The notes beneath the pieces are model-generated. The model saw only the letters and a program-made list of their open reading frames with translations. It searched no databases and was not told the DNA's origin. The position numbers were made by a program, and so were the translations under genes. This document shows, piece after piece, positions 36,627 through 45,779 of a DNA stretch of 64,000 bases. Source of the DNA: Aeromonas finlandensis (GTDB lineage Bacteria; Pseudomonadota; Gammaproteobacteria; Enterobacterales; Aeromonadaceae); the NCBI RefSeq assembly GCF_000764645.1, contig NZ_JRGK01000026.1:62001-126000 (forward strand). Reading direction: 5' to 3'. The number at the start of each line of letters is the position of its first letter. Position 1 is the stretch's first letter.

Positions 36627-37907
36627 TTGGACAGCATCTCAACGAGCACATTACTGATTGTTCTCGTTATCTTGATCCTTCTTTCCGCCTTCTTCTCCAG
36701 TTCAGAAACCGGTCTGATGTCCATCAACCGCTACAAGCTGCGGCATCTGGCACAGACCAAACACAAGGCGGCCCGTCGGGTAGAGAAGCTGCTGTCCCGC
36801 CCGGATCGACTGCTGGGGCTGATCCTGATCGGCAACAACCTGGTCAATATCCTCGCCTCCGCTATCGCCACCATCGTCTGTATCCGGCTGTTTGGTGATC
36901 TCGGGGTTGCCGTCGCCACTTTCGGCCTGACGCTGGTCGTGCTGGTGTTCGGCGAAGTGACCCCCAAGACCTTGGCCGCCATGTTCCCGGAGAAGATTGC
37001 CTATCCCGCCTCCTGGATCCTCAAGGGGCTGATGGTACCGCTCTCGCCACTGGTCTGGCTGATCAACGGCATCACCAGCGGCCTGCTCAAGATGCTGAAG
37101 ATCAACCCCAACAAGGATGACTCCCTCAACACCGAGGAGCTGCGCACCATCGTCAACGAGGCGGGTAATCTGATCCCCCAGCGTCATCAGGAGATGCTGC
37201 TGAGCATTCTGGATCTCGACAAGATGCTGGTCGAAGACATCATGGTGCCGCGCAGCGATATCTACGCCATCGACATCAACGATGACTGGAAAACCATTTT
37301 GCGCCAGCTGGCCCACTGCGCCCACACCAAGATCCTGCTCTATCGCGACAATATCGACGACGTTGTCGGCTTTTTGCATGCACGAGATGCCCTACGGCTG
37401 ATGGCCAGGGATCAGTTCAACAAATCGAGTCTGTTGCGGGAGGTAGACGAGATCTACTTTATTCCGGAAGGGACCCCACTCAACGTGCAGCTGGCCAAAT
37501 TCCAGCGCAACAAGGAGCGGATCGGCCTGATTGTCGATGAGTATGGCGATATTCAGGGGCTGATCACGCTGGACGACATTCTGGAAGAGATCGTGGGCGA
37601 CTTCACCACCTCCATGACGCCAGCACCGAGCGACGAGATCCATCCCCAGCCGGACGGCACGTTTCTGGTGGAAGGCTCGGCCAGCGTGCGCGAGCTGAAC
37701 AAGGAGATGAACTGGCACCTGCCTATCGACGGCCCGCGCACCCTCAACGGTCTGATCCTCGAATATCTGGAGGAGATCCCCCAGCCCAACATCGGGATCC
37801 GGCTCGCCGGCTATCCTATCGAAATCCTCGATGTGGAGAACAACATGGTCAAGATGGCGCGGATCATGCCGGCATCTTACCGGGCGGAGTCGGATCCGCA
37901 AGATTGA
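36627..37907 (+). CDS. corB: CNNM/CorB-type transporter with CBS domains
   Basis: This 426-residue protein has an N-terminal DUF21 membrane domain (about 1-180, including SAFFSSSETGLMSINRYKL). Two CBS domains follow (about 200-330, with VPRSDIYAID and GLIVDEYGDIQGLITLDDIL) and then a CorC/HlyC C-terminal domain. Such proteins are linked to magnesium or cobalt export; E. coli YfjD/CorB occupies the same place beside ypjD and ffh. The start is TTG with AGGAG 7 bases upstream. Confidence 0.9.
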   Translation: MDSISTSTLLIVLVILILLSAFFSSSETGLMSINRYKLRHLAQTKHKAARRVEKLLSRPDRLLGLILIGNNLVNILASAIATIVCIRLFGDLGVAVATFGLTLVVLVFGEVTPKTLAAMFPEKIAYPASWILKGLMVPLSPLVWLINGITSGLLKMLKINPNKDDSLNTEELRTIVNEAGNLIPQRHQEMLLSILDLDKMLVEDIMVPRSDIYAIDINDDWKTILRQLAHCAHTKILLYRDNIDDVVGFLHARDALRLMARDQFNKSSLLREVDEIYFIPEGTPLNVQLAKFQRNKERIGLIVDEYGDIQGLITLDDILEEIVGDFTTSMTPAPSDEIHPQPDGTFLVEGSASVRELNKEMNWHLPIDGPRTLNGLILEYLEEIPQPNIGIRLAGYPIEILDVENNMVKMARIMPASYRAESDPQD

Positions 37908-37934
37908 AAAAGGGCTGCCAGTGGCAGCCCTTTT
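37908..37934. terminator. Bidirectional terminator between corB and nsrR
   Basis: A perfect 12 bp stem with a 3-base loop and A/T flanks on both sides separates two convergent genes. Confidence 0.9.
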
Positions 37935-37947
37935 CTATTGCTCATCG

Positions 37948-38418
37948 TCACTGTTCATCTTCATCATCCGGCTCCAGCACCAGCGTCGGGATCAACTCGC
38001 CAAACACCCTCTGTAGCTCGTCACGGTTGGCCAGCAGGTCTTGCAGCGTATAGCTGTCCATCACCGCCAGAAACGCATCCATCGCCTCTTTCAGCGCACT
38101 CTTGAGCAGACAGACAGAGACGATGTGGCAAGCGGGTGAGCCGCAGTCGATCCCGTCCAGATTCCCTTCCAGCGCCCGGATAACCTGCCCGATATTGATG
38201 GTGGCGGGATCGCAAGCCATGCGAATACCGCCATTCTTGCCCCGCTGGGATTGCAGATAGCCCAGCTTCACCAGCTGATTGACTACCTTCACCATGTGGT
38301 TGCGAGAAACGCCATACAGGGCCGATACCTTGGCAACGCTCGACAACTCCCCTTCCGGCAGGGTGGCAAGATAGAGCAGGGCTCTCAATCCGAAATCTGT
38401 ATAACTGGTTAGTCTCAT
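37948..38418 (-). CDS. nsrR: Nitric oxide-sensing repressor NsrR
   Basis: NsrR is an Rrf2-family repressor whose iron-sulphur cluster is destroyed by nitric oxide. The 156-residue protein begins MRLTSYTDFGLRALLYLA. The cluster cysteines Cys92, Cys97 and Cys103 (DCGSPACHIVSVC) match the E. coli set. It is divergent from hmp, its usual target, with a candidate operator between them. Confidence 0.96.
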   Translation of the reverse strand: MRLTSYTDFGLRALLYLATLPEGELSSVAKVSALYGVSRNHMVKVVNQLVKLGYLQSQRGKNGGIRMACDPATINIGQVIRALEGNLDGIDCGSPACHIVSVCLLKSALKEAMDAFLAVMDSYTLQDLLANRDELQRVFGELIPTLVLEPDDEDEQ

Positions 38419-38491
38419 AAAACCTGATTAGCGCGATGCGAAAAGTGGAGTATTGATTCAAATCAAATAAACATATAGGATGCCACTTATT

Positions 38492-38514
38492 AAATGACAT
38501 TTTATATGTTCAAT
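38492..38514 (+). promoter_or_regulatory. Candidate NsrR operator upstream of hmp
   Basis: An imperfect inverted repeat in the 11-1-11 arrangement known for NsrR sites, with ACAT...ATGT at its core, sits 15 bases before the hmp start. It matches only part of the consensus; the location beside nsrR and hmp supports it. Confidence 0.4.
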
Positions 38515-38529
38515 TAGAACGAGGCCCCT

Positions 38530-39723
38530 ATGCTAGATCAAACCACAGTTGCCGTCATCAAAAGCACCATTCCGCTGCTCGAATCGGCAGGCCCTGCCCT
38601 CACCCAGCACTTCTATCAACGGATGTTCAGCCATAACCCGGAGCTGAAAGATATCTTCAACCTGGCCCATCAACGCAGTGGCGGCCAGCCGCTGGCCCTG
38701 TTCAATGCGGTCGCAGCTTATGCCAAGAATATCGACAATCTGGGGGCACTCGCTGGTGCAGTCGAGCGGATTGCGCACAAACATACCGGATTCCTGATCC
38801 AGCCGGAACAATATCACATTGTAGGTAGTCATCTCTTGGCCACGCTCAAAGAATTGGGCGGAAGTGCGGTCACCGACGAAGTGCTGGAAGCATGGGGCAA
38901 GGCGTATGGCGTGCTGGCCGACATCTTCATCGGCCGCGAGCGGGAGATCTATCAGGAAAAGGCCAATCAGGATGGCGGCTGGCAAGGTACCCGCACCTTC
39001 ATCATCAAGGAGAAACGGGCCGAGAGCGCCCTCATCACCTCCTTCCTGCTGGCGCCGGAAGATGGCAAGCCGGTACTGACCTTCAAACCGGGCCAATACC
39101 TCAGCATCAAGCTGGTGCACCCCGAGCTCGAACATCACGAAATCCGCCAGTACTCCCTCTCCGATGCACCCAATGGACAGGATTACCGCATCAGCGTCAA
39201 ACGCGAGCCAAAGGGTCAGGTCTCCAACCTGCTGCACGATCACCTGCAGGCGGGTGACAAGATCGAAGTGATGCCCCCCACCGGCGATTTCTACCTGAAA
39301 GCCGACAGCCATACCCCGGTCGTGCTGCTCTCCGCCGGGGTCGGCCTCACTCCCATGATGAGCATGCTCAACCAGCTGCTGGCGAGTGGCCATCAGGCCG
39401 ACCTCACCTGGCTGCACGCCTGCGAACATGGTCGTGTCCACGCTTTCCGGGAAGATATCCGGAACAAGCGCAGCCAGCACACCAATCTGGTCAGTCGGGT
39501 CTGGTATCGGGAGCCCGCAGAGAGTGACAAGCAGGGAGAGGATTACGACTTCACCGGCACCATGGATCTGACCGCAGTGAAGGAGCGCATCACGCCAGAG
39601 GCCCACTACTACTTCTGTGGCCCGCTCGGCTTCATGCAGGAGGTGAAACGACAGCTGATTGAGGCCGGGATCCCCGCAAGCCAGCTTCATTACGAAGTTT
39701 TTGGCCCCCATCAAGATCTCTAA
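38530..39723 (+). CDS. hmp: Flavohaemoglobin (nitric oxide dioxygenase)
   Basis: Hmp turns nitric oxide and oxygen into nitrate using NADH. The 397-residue protein has an N-terminal globin domain with proximal His85 (AHKHTGF), then the FAD domain with RQYSLSD and the NAD domain with GVGLTPMMSML and a C-terminal CGPLGFM. It is divergent from nsrR and followed by a strong terminator. With nsrR it forms a self-contained nitric oxide defence unit. Confidence 0.98.
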   Translation: MLDQTTVAVIKSTIPLLESAGPALTQHFYQRMFSHNPELKDIFNLAHQRSGGQPLALFNAVAAYAKNIDNLGALAGAVERIAHKHTGFLIQPEQYHIVGSHLLATLKELGGSAVTDEVLEAWGKAYGVLADIFIGREREIYQEKANQDGGWQGTRTFIIKEKRAESALITSFLLAPEDGKPVLTFKPGQYLSIKLVHPELEHHEIRQYSLSDAPNGQDYRISVKREPKGQVSNLLHDHLQAGDKIEVMPPTGDFYLKADSHTPVVLLSAGVGLTPMMSMLNQLLASGHQADLTWLHACEHGRVHAFREDIRNKRSQHTNLVSRVWYREPAESDKQGEDYDFTGTMDLTAVKERITPEAHYYFCGPLGFMQEVKRQLIEAGIPASQLHYEVFGPHQDL

Positions 39724-39785
39724 AACGCAGGCGACCATATAACAGAGGGAGGTTGCGGCCTGTCATGGCACGGCGGCTGGAACCG

Positions 39786-39820
39786 GACCCACAGATGCAG
39801 ATCTGTGGGTCACTTTTTTT
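39786..39820 (+). terminator. Rho-independent terminator after hmp
   Basis: A perfect 11 bp stem with a 4-base loop and a T7 tail, 62 bases past hmp and just before the end of convergent motX. Confidence 0.92.
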
Positions 39821-39823
39821 GGA

Positions 39824-40693
39824 TCAGTGCATCGCCTTGGCGCGGGCCACCACGTTGGCCGGCATCCGGTTGCCAAGACGGCTGAGCAGACTCGCTGCCT
39901 TCTGGTGCAGCGCCTTGTCACCGATGACAGAGCCATGGAGCCAGCGGTAGGCATCCTCATAATCGAGCGGACTACCCATCCCCTGCAGCAGCATCTCGAC
40001 CCACTCGATGCGGGCCCGCAGAAAACCGAGGCTGGCCGCTTCGCGCATCAGGGTCTCGGCACGCACCAGATCCTTCTGCACCATGGTCCCCTTCCAGTAG
40101 TAGCGCCCCAACTGCTCCAGCGCAGGCGCCAACCCCTGATTGGCGGCCTCCCACATGTATTGCACCCCGAGCTCGGCATCGGGTTTGGTACAAACGCCCC
40201 ACGCCAGCATATCCCCCCAGAGGAATTGATAGGCCGGGATCTTCATCACCGAGGCGCGCGCTTCGATATCCTGAGTCAACTGGCAGCGATCCTGCTTCAC
40301 CTGGGTGAGATGGCGCCCCTGCTCAATCCAGTTGAGCAGTTCGTCCTGACGATAGAGCGGCACAGCCTGTAGCTCTCCAACAGCCAGAGGGGCTGGAGGA
40401 GCCACCGCTGCGGCAGGCTCCGCCGGTTGTGGCAGCGGCGCCGCCCCCTCGCCACTGCTGGCGACCGGCGTGACCGGATCTGCCGGGAGCAAGACGGGGG
40501 CTGCCTCAGGGGGTGTAGCTGCAGCTGCAGCCGCAGAGACAGGCGCGGTTGCCACCGCAGCACTGCTTTCGGTCGGCATCGATGCACTTACCGCTGGCGC
40601 ATCGCTCGATACGGCAGCTGATACTGCCTCGGCCCCATAGAGGGGCGCGGTGAATGCACCGACAAGAACGAGAAGGGTAAGGGGTTTCATCAT
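39824..40693 (-). CDS. motX: Sodium-type polar flagellar motor protein MotX
   Basis: MotX forms, with MotY, the periplasmic T-ring needed by sodium-driven polar flagella. The 289-residue protein has a signal peptide, then a low-complexity Ala/Pro/Val-rich region from about residue 20 to 110. The conserved C-terminal half follows, with Sel1-type repeats: DRCQLTQDIEARASV, PAYQFLWGDMLAWGVC and ALEQLGRYYWKGTMVQKD closely match Vibrio MotX. Cysteines likely form the known disulphide. The low-complexity insert is longer than in the Vibrio protein as I recall it. I chose the ATG at 40693 because AGGAG lies 6 bases upstream. No other flagellar gene is nearby, which is usual for motX. Confidence 0.9.
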   Translation of the reverse strand: MMKPLTLLVLVGAFTAPLYGAEAVSAAVSSDAPAVSASMPTESSAAVATAPVSAAAAAATPPEAAPVLLPADPVTPVASSGEGAAPLPQPAEPAAAVAPPAPLAVGELQAVPLYRQDELLNWIEQGRHLTQVKQDRCQLTQDIEARASVMKIPAYQFLWGDMLAWGVCTKPDAELGVQYMWEAANQGLAPALEQLGRYYWKGTMVQKDLVRAETLMREAASLGFLRARIEWVEMLLQGMGSPLDYEDAYRWLHGSVIGDKALHQKAASLLSRLGNRMPANVVARAKAMH

Positions 40694-40770
40694 AAGGATC
40701 TCCTGCTGCACTCTGTTATCGGCACCAACCCCCATCCCCTTAGCCTGCCGAGCGGATCTCATCAATACAA

Positions 40771-40790
40771 AAGGGAGCCGAAGCTCCCTT
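40771..40790 (-). terminator. Rho-independent terminator after mdh
   Basis: An 8 bp stem with a 4-base loop followed by TTTTG on the minus strand, 20 bases past the mdh stop. Confidence 0.8.
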
Positions 40791-40809
40791 GTTGGTACGG
40801 TTGACCCGC

Positions 40810-41745
40810 TTACTTGACGAAATCGACACCCAGCTGGATATCGGCTTTCAGGGTCGCCAGCATGCCTTCCATCGCCTCTTGCTCGAAGGCGCTCAGCTTG
40901 CCGTAATCCAGGACGGTTTCAACGCCGTTCTTGCCCAGCCGCACCGGCTGCGCGAAGAAGGTGGCGTGCTCGCCGTTGCCTTCCACGTAGGCGCACTCAA
41001 CAACGTTGGCTTCGCCCTGCAGACCCTTGATGAGCGACAGACCGAAACGGCAAGCAGCCTGACCCATGGAGAGAGTGGCAGAACCGCCACCGGCTTTGGC
41101 TTCCACCACTTCGGTACCGGCATTCTGGATGCGCTTGGTCATGGCAGCCACTTCTTCAGCAGTGAAGGAGGCACCTTCAATCTGGGAGAGCAGCGGCAGG
41201 ATGGTGACGCCACTGTGACCACCGATCACGTTGACGCGTACCTTGTCGACGTTCAGCCCTTTGGCGGCAGCCACGAAGGTCTCGGCGCGGATCACGTCCA
41301 GGGTAGTGACACCGAACAGGCGGCGCTTGTCATAGACACCGGCTTTCTTCAGCACTTCGGCGGCGATGGCCACAGTGGTGTTGACCGGGTTGGTGATGAT
41401 GCCGATCAGTGCTTTCGGGCAAGTGGCCGCGCACTTCTCCACCAGATTCTTGACGATACCGGCGTTGATGTTGAACAGGTCGGAACGATCCATACCCGGC
41501 TTGCGTGCCACACCGGCAGAGATCAGCACCACATCGGCGCCAACCAGCGCAGGGGTCGGATCTTCACCGCAGAAGCCCTTGATGGCGACGTCGGTAGGAA
41601 TATGACTGAGGTCAACGGCCACACCCGGGGTGACCGGGGCGATGTCATACAGGCTCAGTTCGGAACCGGCCGGCAGACGATTTTTCAACAGCAGAGCGAG
41701 GGCTTGACCGATGCCACCAGCGGCACCCAGAACGGCAACTTTCAT
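40810..41745 (-). CDS. mdh: Malate dehydrogenase
   Basis: Mdh interconverts malate and oxaloacetate in the TCA cycle. The 311-residue protein starts [20 protein letters not shown] with the NAD-binding glycine loop and has substrate-binding Arg81 and Arg87 ([12 protein letters not shown]) and the catalytic histidine in [12 protein letters not shown]. In E. coli mdh is next to argR; here the art genes lie between them. Confidence 0.98.
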   Translation of the reverse strand: MKVAVLGAAGGIGQALALLLKNRLPAGSELSLYDIAPVTPGVAVDLSHIPTDVAIKGFCGEDPTPALVGADVVLISAGVARKPGMDRSDLFNINAGIVKNLVEKCAATCPKALIGIITNPVNTTVAIAAEVLKKAGVYDKRRLFGVTTLDVIRAETFVAAAKGLNVDKVRVNVIGGHSGVTILPLLSQIEGASFTAEEVAAMTKRIQNAGTEVVEAKAGGGSATLSMGQAACRFGLSLIKGLQGEANVVECAYVEGNGEHATFFAQPVRLGKNGVETVLDYGKLSAFEQEAMEGMLATLKADIQLGVDFVK

Positions 41746-41966
41746 GATCAACTCCATGTTTAAGCGTAGGTTTAAGGTTATTTGTTGTTGTGCGCCCAAC
41801 CTTAATGGATCCCCCTATAAAAAACAATCTGATAACAGTTGCAGTCACGGGTTCTGTGAGCCAAGAGACAAGCGGGAACGAAAATTGGAGGGAAATATAA
41901 AAAGTTGGAGGGGAAGCACAGTTTTTCTGCGCCTCACCCACCCATAAAGAGGTATATAAACAGGAT

Positions 41967-42629
41967 TCAGGATTGAAATGCCAACGCCCGTTTTTCACAC
42001 CAGCGAAAACCAATTGTTAACAATCCGTTCATCGCCAGATAAAGCCCGCCAGCCACCCCGAACACCGCCAGGGTATCGTAGGTCTGGGCGTTCAACCCCT
42101 GCGCCAGCCCCATGATGTCCATGATGGTGATGGTACTGGCGAGGGAACTCCCCTTGAGCACCAGGATCACTTCGTTGGAGTAGGCAGGCACCAGATGGCG
42201 AGCGGCGTGACGCACCTTCATCCAGAGGGTCTGGCCAGCAGAGAAGCCCAGCGCCCGACAGGCCTCTATCTCACCGGCCGGGATAGCATCGAGCGCCCCC
42301 TTGAACAACCGGGTGGAGTAGGCCGCCGTGTTGAGACCGAGCGCCAGCACGGCGCAGAACCAGGGCTGCTTGAGCAGCGGCCAGAACGGGCTGGCTTTCA
42401 GCCACTCGAACTGACCCGGCCCGTAGTAAATCAGGAAGATCTGAATGAGCAGCGGCGTACCGGTAAAGATCAGCACCCACAGCTGCACCAGCTGGGTCGC
42501 CACCGGCAGGCGCAACTCCAGCACCCAGGTCATCAGGGCCGCCAGAGCTATCCCCAGCAGCAGACTGAACAGAGTCAGCTCCAGCGTGGTGACCAGACCG
42601 CCCAGCAACGTAACGAGATACTCTTGCAT
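41967..42629 (-). CDS. artM: Arginine-type ABC transporter, permease ArtM-like
   Basis: This 220-residue inner-membrane permease is of the polar amino-acid family, with about five helices and the EAA loop EIEACRALGFSAGQTLWMKV that docks the ATPase. It is the last gene in the order artP-artI-artQ-artM, the same as E. coli artPIQM. It begins 3 bases after artQ. Substrate (arginine) is inferred from order and from ARG-box-like sites upstream of artP. Confidence 0.85.
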   Translation of the reverse strand: MQEYLVTLLGGLVTTLELTLFSLLLGIALAALMTWVLELRLPVATQLVQLWVLIFTGTPLLIQIFLIYYGPGQFEWLKASPFWPLLKQPWFCAVLALGLNTAAYSTRLFKGALDAIPAGEIEACRALGFSAGQTLWMKVRHAARHLVPAYSNEVILVLKGSSLASTITIMDIMGLAQGLNAQTYDTLAVFGVAGGLYLAMNGLLTIGFRWCEKRALAFQS

Positions 42630-42632
42630 CAG

Positions 42633-43283
42633 TTAGCCTCCGTAGCGGCGGGTGTAGCGGGCAGCCAGGCCCAGGCCATATTCACTCACCAGACTGATAG
42701 CCAGATAGATGAGGGCGGCGGCGGCATACCAGGTAAAGGGCTCATAGGTACTGGCCGAGGCCATCTGCGCCTGACGCATCATCTCGTTGACCCCGATAAG
42801 CGACACCAGCGCGGTATCTTTCAGCAATACCAGCCACTGGTTGCCAAGGCCCGGCAGGGCGTGACGCCACGCCTGCGGCAACACGATGCGAAAGAAGATG
42901 TGGCTCTTGCTCAACCCCAACGCCAGCGCCGCCAGCCGTTGACCTGAAGGCACCGCATTGAGCGCCGCCCGCAGGGTCTGGGTCGCATAGCTGGCAAACA
43001 GCAGGGAGAGCGCCAGCACGCTACAGGCGAACGGGCTGAACTCCACATACTCGCCGGTGATGAGGAACAACACCTGGGTCGAGCCGAAGTAGATGAACAG
43101 CACCACCAGCAACTCGGGCAGGCCACGGATCAGCGTGGTCAGTGTGGCCACCGGCCACACCAGCGCACGCTGCTTGCTGAGCTCGGCGGCACTGAACGCC
43201 AGTGCCAATACCATGCCCCCGACCAGTGATGCCAAGGCCAGCCCGAGGGTCATCCAGGCTGCATCCAACAACAGGCTCAACAT
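42633..43283 (-). CDS. artQ: Arginine-type ABC transporter, permease ArtQ-like
   Basis: This 216-residue permease is the partner of the next one. The [17 protein letters not shown] segment and the EAA-type loop [21 protein letters not shown] are typical of polar amino-acid uptake systems. It lies 3 bases after the binding-protein gene. Confidence 0.87.
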   Translation of the reverse strand: MLSLLLDAAWMTLGLALASLVGGMVLALAFSAAELSKQRALVWPVATLTTLIRGLPELLVVLFIYFGSTQVLFLITGEYVEFSPFACSVLALSLLFASYATQTLRAALNAVPSGQRLAALALGLSKSHIFFRIVLPQAWRHALPGLGNQWLVLLKDTALVSLIGVNEMMRQAQMASASTYEPFTWYAAAALIYLAISLVSEYGLGLAARYTRRYGG

Positions 43284-43286
43284 GGC

Positions 43287-44024
43287 TTACTGCGCGAAGT
43301 ATTTGTCGAAAATTTTCTGATAGGTGCCGTTGGCCTTGATCTCGGCCAGCCCCTTGTTCAGCTGGGTCAGCAGCTCCTGATTGCCCTTGGCGACCGCGAT
43401 GCCAAAGCCGGTACCGAAGTACTTGGCATCGGTCACCGGCGTACCCACCACCGCATACTCCTTGTGCTGCTTCAGCCAGTCGGCAGCGACCGCGGTATCG
43501 GCAAACACACCGTCGGTACGGCCATTCATCATGTCGAGGAAGGCGCTCTGGTAGCTGGCGTACGGCACGGTCAGCAGACCCTTGCTCACCCAGTTATCCA
43601 CCAGATAGGACTGGTGGGAGGTGCCGTTCTGCACGCCGACGGTCTTGTCCACCAGCTCTTCCGGCCCTTTGAAGGCATCTTTCTTGGCCACAAATACCGC
43701 CGAGTTCTCGTAGTAGATGTCGGAGAAATCGACCTGAGCGGAGCGCTCCGGGGTCACGTCCATGGCGGCGATGGCGGCATCATAGCGACGGAATTTCAGA
43801 CTGGGGATCAGGCTGTCAAAGGCCTGGTTGTGGAAGCTGCACTCCAGCTTGGCCTGCTCGCAGATGGCACGGGCCAGATCGATGTCAAAACCCTGAAACT
43901 CGTTCTTGTCATCCAAGTATTCGAACGGCGCGTAGGTGGCCTCGGTGGCGAACTTGATCTCTTTGGCCATGACGGAGGTACTCAACAGCCCCATGGCAGC
44001 AACCAACAACAGACTCTTTTTCAT
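43287..44024 (-). CDS. artI: Periplasmic amino-acid-binding protein (arginine type)
   Basis: This 245-residue binding protein has a signal peptide ending SVMA and the family-3 solute-binding motifs EATYAPFEYLDDKNEFQGFDIDLARAI (signature region near residue 30) and AIAAMDVTPERSAQVDFSD. It resembles the ArtI/ArtJ group. It captures the ligand for the ArtQM permeases. Arginine, or possibly another basic amino acid, is the probable ligand. Confidence 0.88.
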   Translation of the reverse strand: MKKSLLLVAAMGLLSTSVMAKEIKFATEATYAPFEYLDDKNEFQGFDIDLARAICEQAKLECSFHNQAFDSLIPSLKFRRYDAAIAAMDVTPERSAQVDFSDIYYENSAVFVAKKDAFKGPEELVDKTVGVQNGTSHQSYLVDNWVSKGLLTVPYASYQSAFLDMMNGRTDGVFADTAVAADWLKQHKEYAVVGTPVTDAKYFGTGFGIAVAKGNQELLTQLNKGLAEIKANGTYQKIFDKYFAQ

Positions 44025-44048
44025 GACAGCTTCCTTATCGATTCAATA

Positions 44049-44789
44049 TCAATGCATCAAGAATTCGGCAAACCGGCTGGTTTGCGGAGATTGGAAAATG
44101 GCAGCGGTGCCGGATTCGATGATCCGCCCCTTCTCCAGATAAATCACCTGACTGGCCACCTTGCGGGCAAAATCTACCTCGTGGGTCACCACCACCTGGG
44201 TAATACCGGTCTGGCTCAGGTTGCGGATGATCTCGGCCACCTCCTTGGTGATCTCGGGATCGAGGGCGGCGGTCGGCTCGTCAAACAGCAGCACTTCCGG
44301 GTCCATCATCAGGGTACGGGCAATGGCCACCCGCTGCTGCTGGCCGCCGGAAAGACGGGCAGGCCAGGCATCGCGTTTGTCGGCCAGTTGCAGCTGGGCC
44401 AGCAGGTAGGCCCCCTTCTCGATGGCGGCCTCCTTGCTCATGCCCAGCACCTTGACCGGCGCTTCGATGAGATTCTCCATCACAGTGAGATGTGGCCAGA
44501 GATTGTACTGCTGGAACACCATCCCCACCTTGCGACGCAGCAGTTGGGACTGGCGGTTGAATTCGGCAGCAGAGAGGGCGCTCGGGAAAGAAAATTCACT
44601 TTCGCCAATCCGCAGAACACCCGCATCCGGGGTATCCAGCAGGTTCATCATCCGTAGCAGGGAACTCTTGCCAGCACCGCTCGGGCCCAGCAACACCAAG
44701 GTTTCACCGGGGGATGTCCGAAAGCTGACCTGTTGCAGAACCGGCACCTTGTGCCAGGACTTCTCGATACCTATTAATTCAATACCCAT
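44049..44789 (-). CDS. artP: Arginine-type ABC transporter, ATPase ArtP-like
   Basis: This 246-residue ATPase has Walker A GPSGAGKSSLLRM, the LSGGQQQRVAIARTL signature and Walker B EVLLFDEPTAALDP. First gene of the art operon. I chose the ATG at 44789 (MGIELIGIEKSW); an upstream frame adds three residues. An ARG-box-like sequence lies only 11 bases upstream, so ArgR could block transcription or ribosome access there. Confidence 0.9.
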   Translation of the reverse strand: MGIELIGIEKSWHKVPVLQQVSFRTSPGETLVLLGPSGAGKSSLLRMMNLLDTPDAGVLRIGESEFSFPSALSAAEFNRQSQLLRRKVGMVFQQYNLWPHLTVMENLIEAPVKVLGMSKEAAIEKGAYLLAQLQLADKRDAWPARLSGGQQQRVAIARTLMMDPEVLLFDEPTAALDPEITKEVAEIIRNLSQTGITQVVVTHEVDFARKVASQVIYLEKGRIIESGTAAIFQSPQTSRFAEFLMH

Positions 44790-44799
44790 ACAGCCCAAT

Positions 44800-44876
44800 T
44801 GAATAAGTTTTCAAAATTTCATCCCGATTCTATCCCTAATAGAGGTTGATGCAAGCCATTTTTGAATCAATATGCA
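44800..44876. promoter_or_regulatory. ARG-box-like sites between artP and argR
   Basis: Two sequences match the ArgR half-consensus TGAATwwwwATTCA at 12 of 14 positions: 44800-44813 (next to artP) and 44863-44876 (on the argR side). A weaker one lies at 44768-44781 inside the artP start. They are not in the usual pair with a 3 bp gap, but ArgR control of both artP and argR is plausible. Confidence 0.5.
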
Positions 44877-44990
44877 GAACAAGCGCCGCTTCCTTGCAAA
44901 AAACGGCATATGAATGCAAAATGGCCTCGCTGTTCGTATCTGCCGCCTGTGTCACACAGGCCGCCACACCTCCTCATTCGTGAGACCAAG

Positions 44991-45461
44991 ATGAAACACA
45001 ACGACAAGCAAGAAAAACTGGCCAAGGCCTTTAAAGCCTTGCTGAAAGAAGAGCGCTTTGGCTCCCAGGCAGAAATCGTCACCGCCCTGCAAGAGCTGGG
45101 CTTCGAGAACATCAACCAGTCCAAGGTATCGCGCATGCTGAGCCGCTTCGGCGCCGTTCGCACTCGCAACGCCAAGATGGAGATGGTCTACTGCCTGCCG
45201 GTGGAACTGGGCGTGCCCACCACCTCCAGCCCGCTCAAGAATCTGGTGCTGGACGTCGACCACAACGGCGCACTGGTGGTGATCCACACCAGCCCGGGCG
45301 CAGCCCAGCTGATCGCCCGCCTGCTCGACTCTCTCGGCAAGGCAGAGGGGATCCTCGGTACCATCGCCGGTGATGACACCATCTTCATCACTCCGACCAG
45401 CGACACCGATATCGAAGAGCTCTACCTCTCCGCCCTCGAGCTGTTCGAACAGACGCCGTAA
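44991..45461 (+). CDS. argR: Arginine repressor
   Basis: ArgR represses arginine biosynthesis genes when arginine binds. The 156-residue protein has an N-terminal winged helix ([20 protein letters not shown] with [12 protein letters not shown]) and a C-terminal arginine-binding and hexamer domain with [14 protein letters not shown] chose the ATG at 44991 because the [10 protein letters not shown] start and length match the family. It is divergent from the art operon. Confidence 0.97.
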   Translation: MKHNDKQEKLAKAFKALLKEERFGSQAEIVTALQELGFENINQSKVSRMLSRFGAVRTRNAKMEMVYCLPVELGVPTTSSPLKNLVLDVDHNGALVVIHTSPGAAQLIARLLDSLGKAEGILGTIAGDDTIFITPTSDTDIEELYLSALELFEQTP

Positions 45462-45497
45462 TGGCCGCCGCCGCATCATAGCGGCCACGCCAGAACG

Positions 45498-45525
45498 AAA
45501 AATCCCGGCCAAGGCCGGGATTTTT
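45498..45525 (+). terminator. Rho-independent terminator after argR
   Basis: A perfect 13 bp stem with an AA loop and a T-rich 3' arm, 37 bases past the argR stop. Confidence 0.92.
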
Positions 45526-45779
45526 GTTTGGTGAGCCACAAGATCGGGAGTCTGTTCTGCCTCCTCTCTCTGCGCCCATCCTCGCGATGTTGATCGAGAT
45601 TGTTGCACTTATCACGGGCAAAAATTGATTTTCGTTGCACCAGCGAAACAATCTAGCCAGCAATGTCAGAAGCACTCAGACCATAACAGGCCACACCCAC
45701 CGCCCGATCTCGTTGGTAACCGGGCGCTCTCTGCGCACTTGGCGGCACGAGGGGGAAGGTGGCTCTGTCACGCCCGCTA
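45526..45779. other. Gap between the argR terminator and the Dyp peroxidase gene
   Basis: With the argR terminator and spacer, this makes a 318-base stretch without a gene between two convergent genes. I see no open reading frame with a ribosome site, no T-tailed hairpin for the minus-strand peroxidase gene, and only a 6 bp GC stem around 45703-45728. Confidence 0.5.
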
